From contig CM056742.1 of the NCBI GenBank assembly GCA_029851415.1, positions 12,131,736-12,195,735 of the forward strand: DNA of 64,000 nucleotides. Reading direction: 5' to 3'. Made by a program: the position numbers and the translations under genes. Of this stretch, positions 26,011 through 39,400 are shown in pieces. The DNA comes from Eretmocerus hayati (lineage: Eukaryota > Arthropoda > Insecta > Hymenoptera > Aphelinidae). Within the stretch, counting starts at the first letter, position 1. Each line of letters opens with the position of its first letter. The notes under the pieces are model-generated. The model searched no databases. It saw only the letters and a list, made by a program, of their open reading frames with translations, and was not told where the DNA came from.

Positions 26011-26750
26011 AATGATTATTGTACGCATGTACAGATAAATTGGTACTGGACGTCACAATGTACTCTTTTTGGAGGCCCCGGAGGGATACCAAGTTATGGA
26101 GTTAGAATCACTGTGAGACTATGGTCCTGCTCTCACTTGTCTGTAATTAAGCTTTAGACATAGATTCTTGGAGAATTTATGTCATTGTTGATGTGAAATC
26201 GTAGTGAAAACAGGAAATTTGAACATTTGATGCTCTCATTGATCGGTTCATTTCGACAAGACCAAAGAGTATTTGTGTCAGTGCAATATTCCGGAATGAC
26301 GAACTTTATCCAGTCCTTGGAATCTGCTAGTATAGTTGATGGAGTGAAAACAAGAAACCATGGTCCGAAAAAATTTTTGAATGAAATGAATGATTACTGT
26401 ATACTTGTACAGATGAATTTGCGCTGGACATCATAATGTACTCCTTTTTGGAGGCCCCCGAGGGATATGAAGTTGAGGAGTCAGAATTACCGTGAGAGTG
26501 TGGCCCTGTTCTGGATCGTCTAGGATCACGTCTTGAATGGAGATTTCCAGATAATTCATGACAGGTTATTGTTCATTTGAGATCGTAATTATTTTCAGAA
26601 AATCAAATCCAAAAAGTCGATGCCCACATAGATCGGATTAGTTTGACTACATCAAAGAGCATTTTCAGAGTAACATTGCGACTCTCCGGAATACCGAACC
26701 TTTTTAGCCTTAAGAGTCTGCCAGTATAGCCGATAATTGAATACAACCCA
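26011..26750 (+). repeat. Diverged tandem duplication, period ~378 bp
   Basis: The first copy begins at AATGATTATTGTACGCATGT (26011) and the second at AATGATTACTGTATACTTGT (26389). Matching blocks follow in order: TGTACAGAT(A/G)AATT, GGACRTCA, AATGTACTC, GGAGGCCCC(C/G)GAGGGAT, TTATGGAGTTAGAATCAC against TTGAGGAGTCAGAATTAC, GATCGG, CAAAGAG(T/C)ATTT, TCCGGAAT and CTGC(T/C)AGTATAG. Identity is roughly 65-70 percent by eye, so the duplication is old. No open frame spans it. The conserved GGAGGCCCC block is also seen at 2208. Confidence 0.8.
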
Positions 26751-29700
26751 CCTTCGAACTCATATTTAGAAAAAACTGATGTTTGGAGCAATCTAAATTG
26801 ATGAAAATGTAGATCAGAATTTATAAATAAACTCGTATAAATTCAGTTGAACACATAGCAATCATTTTGCAAGTATTAGATGCGATTGAAGAGCAGCTAG
26901 GTCGACGGCCAGATCGCTGCACCTGGCAAATAACGACTTAATTCGCGTATGGAGGGCCCCAGGCGGGATGCGCTGTAGATTCCGAGAATCCAAACCAGCG
27001 GAAGAGAAAGAGGGCCAAAGAAGAGATGGAGAAAGACAGAGTAAAGAAGCATGAACGTTCTCTTCTGAAACTGAGAAGAGTACCTGGCCGAATAGGGCCC
27101 TGAGCATGCTTGGTCTGTCCTTGGCCAAACGGCTATATGGGCCGTTTATGCTCCGACAGACTTGTATGTTCACTCTGTCTCTTTCTCTCTTTCAGCCTTT
27201 CGTGGATACCGATGCGACGACCTTGAATTGAGAGAGGAGAGGCACCAATGCCTATATACAACCCGTCGGTGTTGCCTGCACTCACCCAATGAAATAATTA
27301 TCGATGAGAGGAGCGGACACGCTTCCTATTATATATGACTCTATTACTCGTCTTGTGTCTGATGTCTGTTTTTCTATCCGAAAATGTATTTGATTTTGAT
27401 TTTGCTGAAACGGTTTGTTTTTTTTCTTTTCAATTAGTTTAAACAAATTTAGCTGATCATGATTGTGCATGGTGCCGACAGATTTTGAAAGAACCCGTCT
27501 CGTTTGTTGTGACTGACATGTCAATCAAAGAAGTGCATCGAGTTAACTATTCAAGAGTTAATGATAGGACAGGCAAACCCTTTTAAAGAACGATTACACA
27601 TGTAGGCTTACAAAGTTTAACATTATTGTTGGTATGTCAATGTAACATTATCAAACTAAACGAATCGCATGTTTAGACGTACTCCATAAAAAGTAAATTA
27701 TTCTTGATTGTTCTAGGTATGATTTTTCATTTGTGTTACTATGCACTTCTCGCGCGTAGTATTTTCAAGTAAAACAGCTACTGCACATTTATTTGTATCG
27801 CAGATATTTAGATACGATAACAATTTTTTGAAATGCCGCACTAAACTCAAACTTGAGACAATTTCCACAATCGAGAGTTACCCTGACAGCATCTGTATTT
27901 AATCGTTGAGGCGTAAGGACCCAAAACCCAAGTGTCCAAGGCAATGCTTGTATTATTACCGATCATTTGTATGTAAATAGCATGCCACTGATGTATATTT
28001 AAAGTGATGAAATGTGTGAGATTCGAAGAGATTGAGGGATATTCTCTTTTCATCGTTTCAAGATCCTCATTTTAAACATTATGTAGAGTGGGAATTGCTA
28101 CGAGAAGCCTTCGCTTTACGATCGTATACGAACCGGTAATTAACGATTAACTCATTTCGTTCTCTTGCGCGTGAATGTTACATTCTCTTCTCGCTCACTT
28201 CTATTACCTCGCCAGACCCTTAATTTAGTCCGACATACAGGCATTAAGCTTGTACACGGTAACCACGAAAATTAATCAATCCAACGGTGCAAGGAGGAAG
28301 CGCTACCAATAAAAGAGTATACATACACTGTTTGCAAACTCTACAAAATGCAATTGCTTTATCTTACCTCCAATTTTAACACTGTACGTCAGACTTTTCT
28401 CTTGAACTTGACGTTTGAAAACATTTTTGACATTCCATAAAAATTTGAATTTTGGAGCAGTACAATAATTTATTCTAGTTCTTTAAAATTTTCCTTCCCG
28501 GTTCTCAATTCTTGAATGTAAAGTACATACATGATTAACCCGTGTTTTAAAACAAGCCCTTTACGAGTATGGTAAACTGAGTTCCTATTTTTTGTGCAAT
28601 GAAAACCGGTATGGATCTCAAGTTGAGAGAGGATAGCACTCAAATTGTAACTTTTATGACCTCTTTGAAACTTGGACGCCGACGTACACTCAACCTTAAG
28701 AGGATCGAGTTATTTTAAACAAGCTCAATAAAGCTCGCAAATTTACTGACCAAAAAACATGTTATTTGTTTGAGTCTTTACTGCTGCACTCGAGCAATAG
28801 CAATTTGATCAGCGTTCTCCATTGATTCCATTATAATTCTTCGGCCTGAGTCTAATCCTGGGAATCTCAAACCAACAAAATCTACGATTAAGGGAATTGA
28901 CTGGAAATATCTTCCTCTAAAACTATGTATATTTACTTATTTTCAGTGTACATCCAGCAATTTTTGGTTTAGACGGATTGCTTCTTCTACTGGACACTAT
29001 CTTTCTTGGAACTCAAAGAACTTACTAATACTAAACTAAACATGGGAAAACTAAAAACTGTATGATCTGCTACAGAACCACAGATAAGCACGTAGAACAA
29101 CTGGGAACTACCAAATATGGCGCAGAGCACAAAAACACTTGTCAAAATGCAATACTCGAAAAAATATGATTTCGAAAGCATTTAGATGCTCCGAAATCAT
29201 GTTGATCATTCGCCGCCGCATGAAAACTGGTTCTCGGTTTTGAAGATATCAGACTTGACGCAAAAATTTTAACGCCGACACCACACTTTCTACTCACATC
29301 GCCAATCACTTTGCGAATTAATTTTAGCACACGCTGGGAATCAGAACTAATCTTTGAAGTTAACATTTCACGTGTCCACCACGAATACCTAGCCAAAGTC
29401 TTGAGTCTGCGCCCATCCATATAAAAAGTTAACATCGAGGTAGATTAGACATGAGTTGCCATTGCCGCACAGCTACTCAGAACATCGCATCTTGTGAATC
29501 GGTGATAAATCAATACTCAATACATGAAGGTACACACTCATACACAGGCTTTACATACATACAAACCAAGAATTCTCTTGTGGTATCACTCGAAATCCTT
29601 TAAAATATATCTCAGTCAAGTAAACGTGGAAGATGTAGTGTTGGGGGTGGGTAAATCAGCTGGAGGGATCTCGTGGTATGCGCTAGCGCTCTTAAGATTT

Positions 29701-32080
29701 CCAAGGGAAAGGATCCTTTAGAACCCTTCCAAGGTGGTCTACAATTGCAGTAATAACTCAATTACCTCACCACACTGTGGCTGGCGCGTGCGCACTATCT
29801 CGCCCTTTTCATTCGCCAATCTCTCTTACGCTAGGCTTTCTGTTTGGATGCTAATTCCCCCACTCTTTGGTGTTTGTATCTTGATTTCTGCAGCTGATGC
29901 TGCTGTTCACTGATGCTGTTTCTGCTGCGCTTCCCACGTGCTTTATGCGGTTCTTCAAGCTGATTAAATTGGTGGTGGAAGTTGTTGTGGTGGAATCCAT
30001 GTCGTTGGCACACACCCGCGCGCATACATTGGCGCGCACACACATACACAAATGCATAGTGTTGATCCTTTTGGTCCGGTCGTGCATCACGATCGAGCAA
30101 CACAAAGACATTCCATGTGTAAATTTCTGCCATGTTTGTGCTTGGGGGAGCTTAAGTGTTGAATAGCTAATCGCTAGTTTTGAGAGTAATGCAAGTGTCT
30201 CAGGATCCATTCATTGTTAATTGGCCTTTAGAAGTGAGTGAATATGTGCCTTCCTAAAATATATGACATGTATATACTGTTTGTAGAGTTGGTTTTTTCA
30301 CTCAATTGTAAAAGGTGATGCCATGTGTGTGACTTTCATAACAAGTCCGACCTTCAAACAATATTCGAGGCAAGTAACTGCAGGTGTTACAGTTACTGTT
30401 GTTTGTTAATGTAGTTAATCATTGTTAATCATCAAGCAATTAGTTAGAGTTTCCCATCCAAAGAATCTGGTAGCAGAGCGTGGTTGCAGAATATCTTGAC
30501 ATTGTATGAATTTTACAGGAAGAGCTACGTAGGAGAAGTTCAAGACAATTTTTGTCAATTTAAACCTACTGTCACTGTTGTTCAATGATTTGAAAGTTAC
30601 TGATTTATACTCTATATTTTTGCTGGATCCAAAGATGTTGATACCAATACGTTGAAAACCAGATGACACTGGGTTGAACTTCATTTACGTGAAAGTTTAA
30701 GAAACAAAAGCTCACAAGATGAACGATGTTCCGGGGTTTTTTTTAATTGTCATGGAGTTTGAGTGAGAAGTTTCCAAACCTCATTGACCCAGAGTAAAAC
30801 TATCAATTTTATCCCATTATAAAACCTGACATGTTCCTCTAGATTGTTCAAAGAGGCAAATGACCTAAAATCATTTCAGTAATGCAACTAGTTTGATCGG
30901 AGCAACAACTTCATGCTGAATCTAATTCGATGTTGGGGTACATTGCCCTGCAGGAACAGTATTATTCACCACGATGGCACGATCGTAGCAAGTATTCCCC
31001 GAAACCCTGATCCCTCGAATTTTCTTATTTGCACTTAGGGCTCGACCCTTGCAGAGGCATTTCTTTCGATTTCAGTCACGTATATTCCATGGAATCTCAA
31101 TGTATCGACATCTCAGTACACATACCCTTATAGCATCAACTCACGGAAATGTCTCAATACTTCAATCTATAAATAAAGTCTTCTCTCACGATATATTTCC
31201 AATCTATGTTTAGTGTACCTATACGTACCAACGCATCAACCAGGATACCTTTCATTGTCCTTTCTGTGTATATATATATACACACGCACACTTATATCAA
31301 CAGGTATCCATGATCTCGTAGCTATATATATATATCCAAAAGGGAGAAAGAAAGAGAGCGAATATCGCACAGCCGGCTGAACAACATCATTCATCTCGTA
31401 GCAAACAGCTATTGGCTCGCATGCTACAATATACACGCAACATGTACCTATATAGAGTTGCCATCAACTGCTGCCGGTTGCCGGCCGGTCTTTTGCGATG
31501 CCTTCGAGCAGTCGTGATCTGCTTCGATCGGATTGTGAGCACAAGAAACAGTCGCTCGGAATGCAACGAAAAAAAGGTATTGGGATCATATACACTTGCA
31601 TGCATTGGGCCTAAGGCCCCAAAACGTGCCAAGAGTCAGGGTCCCTTTCGTATAATGCCAACGTATAACCCCGCCACCACTGCCAACTACCCGCGAGTGA
31701 GACATTGAAGGAAAAGGAAGAAGAGCCACAGACTGTATATCCACCTGTGTATTCTTCTGCGCATGTCTGAGTGCGCATCCTTGTTTACATCTGTGTGTAC
31801 AACTATATATGCGCGCGCACGTGCATGCACGTAAGAGTGTCCATGTATATATACATATAATAGTTGTACAGGATATATGTGTGATGCATATATATCCAAC
31901 ACAGATACATCAGGCTCATCCTGCAACAACGCCACGTATTATAAGTTTGTATACGCGAAAAGCATGGAGTGCCGGGTGTGTTATATACTTTGCAGGAGTG
32001 GGAGTCCTTGCTTTGAACGCGCCTGATGCTACAGGCTCACGACGACGACAACTCTCTGTTGCTCAGTGTCAGCCAGACTC
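26751..32080. other. Unassigned DNA, about 5.3 kb
   Basis: No gene is supported. Another variant of the GGAGG.CCC motif is near 26951. CACACA and TATATA patches occur near 30010-30050, 31266-31282 and 31320-31335. Confidence 0.5.
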
Positions 32081-32170
32081 GCCCGGCTGGCTGGGTGGTC
32101 TCTCGCGCTGTACGTTTTGTGGAAAATTTTAAACCCTGTAGAAGACGCCGGTTCGACTCCTAGTGCGATA
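32081..32170 (+). repeat. tRNA-like internal promoter remnant (possible SINE head)
   Basis: An A-box-like TGGCTGGGTGG lies at 32088-32098 and a perfect B-box-like GGTTCGACTCC at 32150-32160. The spacing of 62 bases is longer than in most tRNA genes. The T-stem does not pair beyond two bases and no acceptor stem is visible, so a functional tRNA is unlikely. A degraded tRNA-derived element, unrelated in sequence to the SINE at 36275-36464, or chance, fits better. Confidence 0.35.
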
Positions 32171-34217
32171 CCATAGAAGTAGTGTGTTTGGGTTGTGAAC
32201 GCGTGTGATCTGGGTTATGATTTTAAGTGAGTGGTGAGTGAGCAGAATGATGTGATTAGTACACATGTGATATCTAAAGCTAATAACAACGAGTACCCGA
32301 AGGTGCTCACCACGTGCAGCCGGTAGAAACATAGATCCTGTGCTAATCCTTGCTCGTGATTGACGCAAAAGTGGTAAGATATTCTTCTGGAGATTGTCGT
32401 TGAATGACCTCACCTATTAACATCGATGAGTAGTGTGGAATTAGGTGATTGAGTGTCTTTTCTTGAGTTTCATGTCATTCAGGGGATGGAAACTAGTTGT
32501 TCTATTGTGGGAATTATTCATTCTATGGAGAATAGTTGTAATACTACATAGATCTAAAATGAGCCGTTTCCTAGTGATGAAATCCAATCGATTGATGCGT
32601 CTCAATCAGGATACCGTCCATAATTCATAGGTGGAAAATTGGAGGTTAGGGGACGATAGGTTGATTATAATAGTTGAAGGGATGATGAAGTCATAGAAGT
32701 TTAAGGAACATCAGTGACCAATTGGAGGTTCACCGATGGTCTTTACTTTTAGCATTGTAGAAAATTTGAGAACTCTGAGTTCTTCGATAACCAAGTAAAA
32801 ACGAAAAAATGTCGAAACAAAACGACGAAAAGATGAGTAATTATTGCGGACATGTATCGACGCTATAGAATCGCGAGTGAGAGATCGGTTGTGATGAGGT
32901 TGAAATTTGATATGGATTCACTGGTGCGAGGCCCGCACCGCCACTCGTTTCATGAAGCGAATGTGTGGAAAGACTAATGAAGCGATGAAGCGATCGGCAA
33001 TTCACGGCGTTGCTGTTTCAGCTCTCAAACCGATTTAGCTGCGGGCCAGACAGCACACCAGTTGAGATTGTTACGCATATATATATAGCAAATGCCTATA
33101 GGCAAACCTGGTTTGGAACGATCCATGTGTAGATATTATATGGGAGACCGGACTATACAAGATATAGGAATGTGGATTAGCCAGTTGTCTTGTAAACTTG
33201 TCATCGGGAAATCATTTCCACGTGGATTGAGACTTGAAAACAGTTACGCATTGAAAAGCTTATTAATATACCCCTCACCGATCTTTTGCTCCAATGCATT
33301 TCCGTCTTGGACTAACCTATAGACGACCGATCGATACGAGCTAATCCGATGAACGTCGACGCATGAGATTGCAACCCTCAGAAGACGGTTAATTCGAATT
33401 CTCATATAAAGCCTTTGCGCGGCATCACTATTTTCAAATCTTTGACGACAGTTTTATAGCGGGAATAACTTTTGCGAGCGATGTAAGCAGCTTAGCGGCA
33501 TAATAAGCGCGCCCAAAAACGAGTTTCAAATCTTTCGAAGATTGCGGCTGTGAAACGCGAACGCGAGAGACCAATGAAAGAAACAGCTCGCGGTCGGAGT
33601 TCATTTGGCACTCGATTTGGCATAAGTTTTATATTCGAAGAAGAGTCGATGGAGACCGATTCTTAATGCCGATCTTCAAATCACCGTCATTCGCAAAATA
33701 GAAAAAAGCGTTAATCTTTGCGCCATGTTTTTTTTTTTCACCAGGTATTTGTATGTAGTTGCACCATAACATAACCTATATGGCAGTATAGAATAGAGCA
33801 TGGTTTGCAAAAGATCTGAGATCTCTCTTTTTTCACAACGGGAGAAGGGCTGCGTACTGGTCAGAGAACCGTGTCGGACATCCACTGCATGGAGTCTCTC
33901 ACAAAATTCCCAATTCCAATTCTGGTTAATGTCGGTTGTGAAAGCGAGAGGTTCTCCCTGCGTTTCCTCAAGGAAGAAGGTAACAGAAAAAAAAAGAAAC
34001 TCGCATAGGCTATGCGGGACTATCCGCGTCACCGACCTTTAAATTCGTGGCCGAGACTGTTCCCTCACATAGTTGTTATACAAAGTCCCTTCTATCCAAT
34101 CCTCCTTCTTCTCCTCATCCTCCTCCTCTCTGGTTCTTCCCGAAAAATATCTCTATTATTCTTAAGAAGATGGTCTCGTCCTGTGATCGGGGTTTGCTGA
34201 ACCTGCAGCATCGTGAA

Positions 34218-34263
<46 letters not shown>

Positions 34264-34615
34264 GTGGTTTGAGATGCGTCTCATGAGTTTCTTTCTTTGA
34301 GACGAAGGGAAAAACCAATATAGATATTGTGGCACACCGACGATTTTCAAGGAAAACTCGCGCGGCGTTCTTTGTGCGATGCCTCGTCTATGTGGCGCTA
34401 TGGAACCAATGCCTCCTACCCCAGTTAGATGTATAATACTGCAAACTGCGCGTTTTCGTATCCTTTGAAAAATGACCTAACAAAGCATTCGGGTAGTTGT
34501 TCTCTTGGGTTAATCCAAGTCGAACTGAACAAGTTGGTACCAATCTTGTAGGTTAGGTTACACAGGCGATATAGTTGGGTTAGTATGAGTCACGCGATGA
34601 TCGGAAGTGACGCAT
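32171..34615. other. Unassigned DNA
   Basis: Apart from the GT microsatellite listed separately and a GGTTAGGTT motif near 34552, nothing is supported here. Confidence 0.5.
34220..34261. repeat. (GT)n microsatellite
   Basis: An uninterrupted GT run of about 42 bases, long enough to be polymorphic. Confidence 0.97.
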
Positions 34616-34958
34616 CAGACTTACAAAGGAAACACCAACCTTGTGGGTCCTGGATCTTGACGAAAATTTGGGAATCTTCTTGTTTTGGTGAGAAATAAAG
34701 GTATCTCCAAGGGTTGAGTCCAATGGGCTTCTTATCCCGAGATACAGCTATGGAAATTAGCATTGTTTATATAGGCCCATGTTGAAATGACACATATATA
34801 GATATACTGACAATGCTAACCTGCATGTCTGTATCTCAGGATAGGAGGCGCATTGGACGAAAACCTCTTGGGTATCTTCATTTCTCACCAAAACAAGAAG
34901 TTTCTCAAAGTTTCGCCAAGATCCAGGACCCGCAGGTTGGTGTTTTCCTCGTTAGTCA
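34616..34958. mobile_element. Foldback (long inverted repeat) element, copy 2
   Basis: The left arm (about 34616-34752) matches the reverse complement of the right arm (about 34825-34958) at roughly 80-85 percent by eye, for example GGGTCCTGGATCTTG against CAAGATCCAGGACCC. The loop near 34755-34812 contains TATATAGGCCCATGTTGAAA and CATATATAGATATACT, which match the loop of copy 1 at 3767-4112 in the same orientation. Arm ends (ACTTACAAAGG against ACTAACGAGG) also match copy 1, while the mid-arm sequences of the two copies are clearly different. Length is 343 against 346 bp. It encodes no protein. Confidence 0.85.
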
Positions 34959-36263
34959 CTCGTTCGAAATATTTCTTTTCTTCAAAATTATCTTTTGCCA
35001 TTATGATTGAGTGAATAGGACAGTTTTAAAGTATCAAGATAGATGAAGTATAAGTGGAAGGTAATTTGCTTTGGCAAGGAAACGATAGGATAAAAAAAAA
35101 ATTATTCTACAACGTCGCGTTGTATCTTGTCATTTATTAAATGCATCAAAGGGTATACATTAGATGCGATATCTTAGCTTTCTATATTTATAACAGTTCG
35201 ATTGCCGCATTACTCGTTCCGCTTGATGATTTCTAGTTCATTTGCCTTGTACATCCCTTTCATGTAAAAGTTGTGATGCGACAAACGTCAAGACGTCGAT
35301 GTTGAAAATGAACGCATCAATGAACAGATAATATATACTATGGCATTAGCAGAGCTCCATCAGAGAGTGCAATGAATCGCTTCACGGATTCCAAGCAAAG
35401 AGGATCTTCGGATACAAATTAGCTTCAAAGAAGAAGAGAAGAGAAGAGAAGAGAAGCTCTGTGTTCTTTCAATGCTGCAATCGCGAGACAAATTGATTTC
35501 CCGAACTTCTTATCCACACCAGAAAGCCGATCCTTTTTTTTTTTTTAATTTTATCACTCAGTATATAGTAAGCCGATGCGACGCTGCTACCGCAGTTAAT
35601 TTAATCCTGAGTATCATTACCGCGTTCAGAAGAAAACTGTCGAGCCGAGCGATCACTTTTATATTTATGAAAAATTTTATGAGGACTTCGGATGTAAGTG
35701 AGTACGCGGGAAAAACATGCGGTACATCGTGATCTTTTCAATCGTACCTTTTTCAAGATTCTTCATATCGCAATTGGATTCGTAATGTTTTCCAGTAAAT
35801 ACACATATCTCGCCTTCAAATATCGACTGTAAGAAATTTAATGGATTTTCTGAAATTCCTATGGAGTTATCGTAGTTCAGGAATACGATGTTATTCTGAA
35901 TTATATTCATAGAACTCTAACCTAAAAATCGCAACTTTGAACATGATTTTTAGATTCTCGTGCTATAAAATGTCGTATGAGACTACGTGCAGCCACTCGC
36001 TTCGCTCGTACCGTAAACCGTCCTTCATACAAAACTACTCATCTACGTGCAGTGTCATAATATACTATTGGTTATTAGAATTTCCCATCGTCGAATTTAG
36101 TTGAGATGTAATTTTCTCTGGAATCGGTTCGATGCGATCCTTTTTTTAATGAATCAAAACACATTAATGATGCTTTTCCTTTTAGGTTAAACTTCAGCTA
36201 AGAATTCCGTCACCTTTTTGTGCTATATTTTGAATTTCACTTCGGTATTCGATTCTAAACTTC
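34959..36263. other. Unassigned DNA
   Basis: No gene is supported. A GAAGA-type pentamer run lies near 35430-35456 and a short T run near 35535. CTCGCTTCGCTCG near 35997 resembles the core of the palindromic element at 57459. Confidence 0.5.
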
Positions 36264-36274
36264 ATGTCTTCATT

Positions 36275-36464
36275 GAAACTACCGCGGCCTCGTAGATAAG
36301 GTCCTTGCCTTTGACGCAGAAGGCGGGGGTTCGAATCTCAGTCGGCACCAATGTGAATTTCCGTAAGTGCTTTTCGGTGGTTTCGGTGGTTCGGAACTCA
36401 CCTAAAACTGTAGGCTCTGCAGAATAACCTCGAAAAAAAAGTTAAAAATGAATTAATAAAAAAA
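36275..36464 (+). mobile_element. tRNA-derived SINE with perfect 11-bp target duplication
   Basis: The element is bounded by the direct repeat ATGTCTTCATT at 36264-36274 and 36465-36475, the target duplication expected of LINE-driven retrotransposition. The head resembles a tRNA: an A-box-like TCGTAGATAAGG, then GGGTTCGAATCTC (B box) and a terminal CACCA. A ~85-bp body follows with GTGGTTTCGGTGGTTCGGAA, CCTAAAACTGTAGG and GAATAACCTCG. It ends in an A-rich tail. A second, older copy is on the minus strand near 59640-59818. The element encodes no protein and depends on a partner LINE that is not in the window. Confidence 0.92.
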
Positions 36465-36475
36465 ATGTCTTCATT

Positions 36476-39400
36476 TTTGGATCTGACGATTGACCTTCTT
36501 CATATCTCTTATCAAATCGTCATCTCGGTACTCATTAATCAAAAAGTCACAATATGTATCCTGTCAATTACACAAAATTCTGTCTGTCCAATTTCAAATG
36601 TATTGGAAAACATCGTCCCAATCAAGTTACCGAGCTTTTACCTTTCTGTCGATAACTCGGATAAAAAAAATGATTTGTTCGTTTACGTGTAGTAGTAAAT
36701 CGGGGTCTCTCTCATCCTCAATTCTCTCTTTCTTTCTCTTCTGATCGTGTTCAAGAGTCGATCGGTCGGCGCCGCCGCTCCTCCACACAGCAGCCACCAG
36801 AAAGGTAACATAATTGACGATCGTTTCTCGTCTTCTCATCCGATTCTCTCTCTCTGTCTCACCAAGTATTTGGAAATGAGGCGTAGTATACACGTTCGGA
36901 AAATAGTCGTTCCAAAAGTATGAACCAAGGAAGAGATTGAGGAAATAGTGAAAAAAAAAAGATAAATAATAAAATGGAGTGAACGGGAAAATACTATGAT
37001 ATGACAGGGAAGGAATGCAGGTGACATATCGGTCGATTTACATCCAATGCGTATGTTTAATACTATGAGGTTAAAATCTCTGATCCCTCCTGGTATCTTT
37101 ATATGTATGTATGCATGTATATATGTGAAGCTTGAGTATCACGCAAAGTAAAGGCGCGGACGTTTATATATATACAGTGGATGGACACGCGGAGTCCTCG
37201 CGATGAGAGGAAACCAGTTCCCTCCTTTCATTGCGTTCGTTGTCCGATAATGATGCTAAGCGCGCCCGGGCAGGTATATATACCAACATTTACTCCGTGG
37301 AATATGGGACCCTTTTCAGAGAGTCATCTCGTGGTACGGTCTCTCTTTCTTCTTCACATTATGCGTGAACGCATGTGTATACACACGTCCCACTCTTCGA
37401 TGCATGCAACGCGGATGAAGAAATTACCTATACCTTCAATATATATACCTGTCTACCGTCGAACGTTCATATTGGTTCGATCTTATATACAAGATTTCAA
37501 GGTCTGATATTTAGACGATGATTGAGGGATGGATCAGCTTGAGCAGTTTATTTGATTAGGAGAAAGCTTTTAGGTTATGACTATAGGTATGTTTCGTTTA
37601 GTCACGTGACTTTTGGTCCATACGATACTGAAAGAGTTGTCAATGATAAAAGTTTTTAAATGTTGTCAAGCTTTACCCTATAGCGAGTTATGTACCAGAA
37701 TCGGAATAGTATACCTACAATCTGACACCATCTTCGTGGTGTACCAGAATCACCATAGTATCACTACATCGAGACAACTTTTTTTTTCTTGGTGTTCTTG
37801 GACCAACTTGACATTCTGACTTTGAGGAGATTATTTTTGAACAATTTTATGCCAGTACAAGTCTATAATCACAAATTAATGACAGTCGTGTCTCTCATTT
37901 TAGAAAAAGTATAGTCACCCCTTATTCTAATTATATGGGTTAAAAGCTGTTTGGATGGACTCACAGATCTTCCCATGGAATGCAATGTTCTAGAACTGGA
38001 CCAACATCTCGACTCCGAGTAGATGTTCTAAGATTCGTATGATCCAAGTCCAAATTTATCGCGAGGGTTACTAATTTTTTTCATTTAAAGAGAAGTTGAA
38101 GTACGATGCCAGCATCTTTTCTTAGTTTGGATTTTTTCAAAATCTATAAGGTGTTTTGGAAGCTTTGAAGTTAACTTTCGCAATACTCAGGTCGTTGTTC
38201 ACTCAGTCTGGCACAAAATGATAATAATAATTGAACTTGACTGATTCATCACATATTACGTTTGATGGACATTGAATGACCGGGAAGATTGAGTAACTCA
38301 ATAGTATGAGTACGACCCTATGCACTCAATGCTGAATCTAAATTTTGATGGTGGCCATCTTAGAGGGAAATCGCCTGTACGGTGGCAACCCGGTAACACA
38401 TTTCCCCAATATATTTCGACTTCGAGTATATCAAAAGAAATTTTTGTTTAATTTTACTGATTGAACGAAACTCTATAACTTCGTGAGAGATTATCTTATC
38501 TCTGTGGAGGTTTTGCAGTGGTTCGTTACAAATAATTCCGGTATTTCAAAATTTATTATCCTGAATCGGTGAAAAGACAATTTCAATATTTTTTCAAGCC
38601 ATTGCCTCAACGGTATTCCATGACGTTAAAACAAAGTCTCAAGAATTATTTCCATCTGCTGAGTACAACCAACGACAAAGATCGTCATGACAGCATAAAC
38701 TCCTCCTTGAATCTCAGTATAGAACAAATCAAGCATTAAAGTCGAATGGATCACACAACCAACCATGAATATTCCATCTCAAAATTTTAACGTTCATACG
38801 CGTACATAAGCCCGCCCGTTGCGTAGATGTATAGCTCATATACCCGTCAAGTCGAGCTTTCAAAAAAGAATTCTTGCACATGAAAGCGACTAGATCCGCC
38901 TTTCAACTTCAAGCGTCATTTTTCTAACCTAACCAGACGAGTTACATATATCCACAGACATGCATGTATTTTTCTTAAACATCAATTTTGTGAGCCTTCA
39001 AATCATAAAAATCAATAATCAAAAAAACCGGTAACGCGTCGAAACAATAACACATGTCTCGACAACGAAAATCGTCAAAAATCACTCTACAGTCCCCGCT
39101 CGTCACTACTAACCGTTTCTTTCTCTGGATGTCAAGACAAGTCAATAGAACGTTAGAAGTTATATACATCATACATATGAGCTCATATATATAAGATCGA
39201 AAACTAAAGGTTGCAGTGGGCGGACGGTGAAAATTGGGAGCACGCGTCAATCACTCACTCGCTCGTTCAAACTAACTTTTGCGACATCGGTAAAAAGCCC
39301 ATTGACTTTTTTCATCTTTCTTTCTCCATAACATACGTTCAGACCATCCCAACTCACAGCCCTTAAAATATAATACACAAGTATATCTATATGTAGGTAA

